Shown one piece after another: positions 5,967 through 9,101 of a DNA stretch of 9,101 bases. How positions within the stretch are numbered: the stretch's first letter is position 1; each line of letters begins with the position of its first letter. The position numbers and the translations under genes were made by a program. Source of the DNA: Desulfovibrio sp. (GTDB lineage: Bacteria > Desulfobacterota > Desulfovibrionia > Desulfovibrionales > Desulfovibrionaceae); contig DONZ01000051.1 of the NCBI GenBank assembly GCA_003512875.1, positions 1-9,101 of the forward strand. The letters run 5' to 3'. Under the pieces are notes generated by a model that was not told the origin of the DNA, made no database searches, and saw only the letters and a list, made by a program, of their open reading frames with translations.

Positions 5967-7952
5967 ATGAACATAACATTGCAAAATATATCAAAAGCCT
6001 ATGGCGGCAAAGACATTTTAGTTGATTTTTCCTTGGATGTCGTTGACGGCATGCGCCTTTGCGTTTGCGGTCCGAACGGAAGCGGCAAATCCACGCTCAT
6101 ACGCATCATGGCTAACGCTTCTCCTCCGGATGCGGGACGTGTCATTACTCCCAAAAATTGCCGTATCGGCTATGTGGAGCAAATCATTGAAGAAAGTGAA
6201 CTCGATTCCGAACTGTTGGCTTGGGTGCAGTCCGCCTTGCCCGACTGGGGCGATTTTTGGCAGGAATGGGATAAAGCCCATAAGGAAAACGATGAGCAGA
6301 TGCTGAACCGCCTTATGGCGAAACAACACGAATTGGAAATCCAATACGGCTATAATCCCGAACAAAAAGCCCAAACCGTCCTTTCCGGCTTAGGTTTCGA
6401 TAAAAGCAAATGGACGCTCAGCTTGCGCAAACTTTCCGGCGGCTGGCGTGAAAGGGCGAAGCTCGCCCGTGTCCTTGTAGCCGGCGCGGATGTGCTTTTG
6501 CTTGACGAACCGACAAACCACCTGGATTTGGACGCAGTCGAATGGCTTGAAGAATTTTTGCTGTCTTTCAAAGGCTCTCTTATTTTTGTCGCCCACGACA
6601 GGGTCTTCATGGACCATATCAGTTCACATATTCTCTATCTGGGCGCGTCAAAACCTATTTTGCGCAAAGCGACATTTTCCCAGTTTCTTGAAATGCAAGA
6701 GGAAATCGAAGCACAAAAGGAAAGGGAAGCAAAAAAACTGGCTGAAGATTTAAACCATAAAATGGAATTCATCCGCCGTTTTAAAGCCAAAGCAACAAAA
6801 GCGAGACAAGCCGCTTCCCGCCAAAAGCAAGCGAAACGTCTTGAAAAGGAAATGGAAAATTACAAGCCGGAGCCCAAAAGACGCGAACTTTCTTTTAAAT
6901 GGCCGGAAGCCTCCAAAAGTGAAAAAATCGTTCTTTCTGTCGCTGATTTGTATTTTGAATTTCCTGACGGAGTGAGCCTGTGGAATAAACTCACGTTCAC
7001 CCTGTTCCGCGGGCAGCGCATCGGGCTTGTCGGGCATAATGGCTGCGGAAAATCAACATTATTGAAAATCTTGGCAGGCAAATTGGCAAAAACAAGCGGA
7101 CAAATCCAAATGGGCTCGCTGACGAAACCCGGCTATTACAGCCAACAGCAAACAGAAACCCTTGAATTGAAAGGCACTGTTCTTGGCGAGATGAGGCGGC
7201 TTTCCGACCCCCGCACCACGGAAGAGGAGTTGATGAGCGTGCTGGGTCTGTTCCTTTTAGGGCAAAATTATTTCGACAGACAAATTTCCGCCCTTTCAGG
7301 CGGGGAAAGAAGCAGGCTCGCTTTGGCTGTCTTATTTTTAGCCCGCTGCAATTTCCTCATTTTGGACGAACCGACCAACCACCTTGATTTGGAAAGCCGC
7401 GAAGCCTTGGCGGAAGCCTTGGAAAGTTTCGACGGAACAGTCCTTCTTGTCGCCCACGACAGGCATTTACTCTCAACCTGCGTCGATGAAATATGGGAAG
7501 TCACAAAGAACGGTTTTGTCATTTATGAAAACGGCTTTGAAGAATATGAAGAAAACCGCCAAAAAGAAAAGCAAAAAGCAAAAATTCATGCCATAGCCCA
7601 AAATCAAGCGCAGCAACCCGTCATAAAAACAAATCTCTCCCGCGAAGAACAAAAACGCATTAAACGTGAACAGGCGGAACAGCGTAACACCCTTTCACGG
7701 GAATTGAAACCTCTGCAGGAAGAATATGAAAAACTTGAAAGGCAAATGGAAACAACCCTTGAAAAGCAGACGGAAATAGAAGAACTGCTCGCCACGCAGG
7801 AAGTATACGAAGACGGGCAGCGCGCAAGCCGGCTTTTAAAAGATTTTCATGCCATTCAAATCCAAGCGGAACAAGAATTGGAAACGTTGAGCGCGCTTGA
7901 AAAAAAGATCAATGCCTTAAAAGAAACGTTCCAAACCCTTTCGGAAAATTAG
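5967..7952 (+). CDS. ABC-F ribosome-associated ATPase (YheS/Uup-like)
   Basis: ABC-F proteins lack membrane domains; they bind the ribosomal E site and use ATP to relieve stalled or troubled translation. The 661-residue protein has two ATPase cassettes. Cassette 1: GPNGSGKST (35-43), LSGGW (156-160), VLLLDEPTNHLDLD (176-189), H-loop H210. Cassette 2: GHNGCGKST (356-364), LSGGE (443-447), FLILDEPTNHLDLE (463-476), H-loop H497. Both Walker B glutamates, E181 and E468, are present. Between them is the basic helical linker that contacts P-site tRNA (about 245-300, including RRFKAKATKARQAASRQ). A charged coiled coil (about 557-658) forms the C-terminal domain, as in Uup and YheS; EttA lacks it. 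The linker wording is closest to the YheS type, but I leave the symbol blank. No transmembrane helices are present. The ATG is fixed by an in-frame stop at 5943 and by the domain start, although no clear ribosome site precedes it. Sequence alone cannot exclude an antibiotic-resistance member, but the context looks housekeeping. Confidence 0.95.
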   Translation: MNITLQNISKAYGGKDILVDFSLDVVDGMRLCVCGPNGSGKSTLIRIMANASPPDAGRVITPKNCRIGYVEQIIEESELDSELLAWVQSALPDWGDFWQEWDKAHKENDEQMLNRLMAKQHELEIQYGYNPEQKAQTVLSGLGFDKSKWTLSLRKLSGGWRERAKLARVLVAGADVLLLDEPTNHLDLDAVEWLEEFLLSFKGSLIFVAHDRVFMDHISSHILYLGASKPILRKATFSQFLEMQEEIEAQKEREAKKLAEDLNHKMEFIRRFKAKATKARQAASRQKQAKRLEKEMENYKPEPKRRELSFKWPEASKSEKIVLSVADLYFEFPDGVSLWNKLTFTLFRGQRIGLVGHNGCGKSTLLKILAGKLAKTSGQIQMGSLTKPGYYSQQQTETLELKGTVLGEMRRLSDPRTTEEELMSVLGLFLLGQNYFDRQISALSGGERSRLALAVLFLARCNFLILDEPTNHLDLESREALAEALESFDGTVLLVAHDRHLLSTCVDEIWEVTKNGFVIYENGFEEYEENRQKEKQKAKIHAIAQNQAQQPVIKTNLSREEQKRIKREQAEQRNTLSRELKPLQEEYEKLERQMETTLEKQTEIEELLATQEVYEDGQRASRLLKDFHAIQIQAEQELETLSALEKKINALKETFQTLSEN

Positions 7953-7978
7953 CCGCACGTCACGGCTCTTGCCCGACC

Positions 7979-8803
7979 ATGAAAATAACTCCCTCCCTTG
8001 CAGTTCCTTCCTATGTCATTCCCGCTTCAACAAAGGAAAACATCCTTTTTTTGCAGGACAAGACAAAAGAAATTTCCTTGCTTTGTTTTGAACCGTCTCT
8101 CCCCGTATTGGAGGATTTGTCCTCTTTTCAAGGTTCCTGGCACCTGCACCTGCCCTATTCCGTTCCCCATGATTTTTATCATTCACCCGAAAAATACATG
8201 CAAACCGCTCCCGCTTATTCGGCTCAAACGCTTTGGAACAACGCGTGGCAACACGCCGGCACCTTGCAAGATATGGAAATTTTTGCCAAAAGCTGCATAA
8301 AAATCGCATTGCACTGCCAAAAACTCAATCCAAAATACTATGTTCTGCATTTGCCCGACAGCCAAGAAAAAAACGCCGCCTCTTTTTTGGAATATTTTCT
8401 TCGGCAATGGCAAAAAGAACTTCCTCTTGAATTGTTATGTCTGGAAAATGTTAAAAACGCTTCCTATTTCGATTATGAAAAAATCATCCTTTCCTCTTCC
8501 TGTTCCCTTTGCTTCGACCTTGCCCACGCCCTAACCTACAAACAGGAAAACTGTCTGGAACAAAAAAAATTCATGGAAAAAGTCAAAATAGTTCATTGGT
8601 CCGCCCCTTTTGAAGAAAATACCCAACAATATGGCAAAGATAAACATTTAAACCTAAATCACTTGAAAAAACATGCAAGCTATTGTATAAAAACCTTAAA
8701 AAGCGTACCGCAAAACACAACCCATGTTTTGGAACTGTTTTCCTGGGAAGAAATTGAAAAATCCAAACAATTCCTTTTCCAGCTTTTTGACCGATGTTTT
8801 TAA
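7979..8803 (+). CDS. cbiR: Probable cobamide-remodelling phosphodiesterase (CbiR-like, TIM barrel)
   Basis: CbiR enzymes, first described in Akkermansia, hydrolyse the phosphodiester joining the nucleotide loop to the corrin ring of a cobamide. This yields a cobinamide that can be rebuilt with another lower ligand. They belong to the AP-endonuclease-2/sugar-isomerase TIM-barrel superfamily. The 274-residue protein fits a metal-dependent barrel with likely ligands at strand ends: WHLHLP (54-59), YVLHLP (121-126), LLCLENV (152-158), LCFDLAHA (177-184), IVHWSAP (204-210) followed by DKH (221-223), and VLELFSWEE (250-258). The length suits the family. I recognise the pattern from memory of Desulfovibrio-type annotated members, so the barrel superfamily is firmer than the CbiR function. 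Alternatives are another xylose-isomerase-like or endonuclease-IV-like enzyme. It follows the ABC-F gene by 26 bases with only a weak ribosome site, and no cobalamin riboswitch or other cobamide gene is visible nearby. Confidence 0.62.
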   Translation: MKITPSLAVPSYVIPASTKENILFLQDKTKEISLLCFEPSLPVLEDLSSFQGSWHLHLPYSVPHDFYHSPEKYMQTAPAYSAQTLWNNAWQHAGTLQDMEIFAKSCIKIALHCQKLNPKYYVLHLPDSQEKNAASFLEYFLRQWQKELPLELLCLENVKNASYFDYEKIILSSSCSLCFDLAHALTYKQENCLEQKKFMEKVKIVHWSAPFEENTQQYGKDKHLNLNHLKKHASYCIKTLKSVPQNTTHVLELFSWEEIEKSKQFLFQLFDRCF

Positions 8804-8820
8804 GTTAAGGCGAAGAAATT

Positions 8821-9101
8821 ATGGCGTATTTCCGTTTGCTCAATACACAGCTGACAAGCATCAACACCTTGCTTGCCAAAAGTGACAATTGGCTCATCCT
8901 TATCAATGCAGATCCCGATGCGATGGCCAGCGCCTTGGCGTTGCAGCGCCTTATAGGCAAAAAAGTCAAAAGCGTCCATATTGCAAGAATTAACGCAATC
9001 ACCCGTCCTGACAATTTGGCGATGATAAAAAAACTGCATATCCATATGCGCAGCTGGGAACCGGGCATGCAAAAAAAATATCAAAAATTCGCCATTGTCG
9101 A
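8821..9101 (+). CDS. DHH-family phosphoesterase, N-terminal part (cut by window end)
   Basis: Only the first 93 codons are present; the gene runs off the right edge. The segment LILINADPDAMASALALQRL (25-44) matches motif I of DHH phosphoesterases (general form N-x-D-x-D-A-x-x-S), where the two aspartates D31 and D33 would bind manganese. The last visible residues, FAIVD or FAIVE (the final codon is incomplete), lie where the second metal-binding strand is expected. Members include NrnA-type nanoRNase/pAp phosphatases, RecJ, and cyclic-dinucleotide phosphodiesterases. The short N-terminus without extra domains fits NrnA-like proteins best, but the diagnostic DHH and C-terminal DHHA1 parts are outside the window. 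The ATG is 17 bases after the previous stop, with AAGG 9 bases upstream (8807-8810... GCGAAGAAATT), so it is probably co-transcribed. Confidence 0.75.
   Translation, partial: MAYFRLLNTQLTSINTLLAKSDNWLILINADPDAMASALALQRLIGKKVKSVHIARINAITRPDNLAMIKKLHIHMRSWEPGMQKKYQKFAIV

Noticed and set aside
5623..5994. Minus-strand open frames opposite the 3' end of trmI.
   Set aside because: They overlap a gene with intact TrmI motifs, lack ribosome sites and are antisense shadows.
7951..7967. A small hairpin AGCCG-N7-CGGCT right after the ABC-F stop, considered as a terminator.
   Set aside because: The stem has only 5 pairs and no T-run follows, so it is unlikely to terminate transcription.
1..9101. Signs of mobile elements, CRISPR repeats, tRNA genes, phage or defence systems.
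   Set aside because: Reading both strands I found no transposase, integrase, direct-repeat array, tRNA-like cloverleaf or toxin-antitoxin pair. The gene content looks chromosomal and housekeeping.

Overview
The window looks like chromosomal, housekeeping-type DNA from a Gram-negative bacterium. My best guess is a low-to-moderate-GC member of the Desulfovibrionaceae (Desulfobacterota). This rests on the style of the TrmI-like, CbiR-like and DHH proteins and on the gene company they keep, not on any search, and I cannot name a genus. There are no rRNA or tRNA genes, insertion sequences, phage genes or CRISPR arrays. Coding density is very high and most genes are separated by 1 to 53 bases.

The layout is two divergent gene runs that share one AT-rich control region (about 2864-3066). 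The left run is on the minus strand and reads, in transcription order: an unrecognised 286-residue protein, a Maf-type nucleotide pyrophosphatase with an unusually long middle, a nitroreductase-family flavoprotein, and hydroxyethylthiazole kinase ThiM, which runs off the left edge. The gaps are 1, 9 and 9 bases, so this is almost certainly one operon. The right run is on the plus strand: a DEAD-box RNA helicase, an unrecognised 157-residue helical protein, a TrmI-type tRNA m1A58 methyltransferase, an ABC-F ribosome-associated ATPase, a probable cobamide-remodelling phosphodiesterase (CbiR-like), and the first 93 codons of a DHH-family phosphoesterase cut by the right edge.

Four of the six plus-strand genes concern RNA or translation (helicase, tRNA methylase, ABC-F factor, probable NrnA-like DHH nuclease/phosphatase). 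The CbiR-like gene is the functional outsider. The minus-strand run mixes nucleotide-pool cleaning (Maf), flavin redox chemistry and thiamin salvage, with no single obvious pathway.

The intergenic region carries a recognisable extended -10 promoter on each strand, several A/T tracts, and an AT-rich inverted repeat that would fall in the minus-strand 5' leader. The plus-strand promoter overlaps the most upstream possible helicase ATG, which moves the likely start 30 bases downstream. I found no clearly novel system. The best leads are the two unrecognised proteins, the insert-bearing Maf, and the CbiR-like gene's placement.
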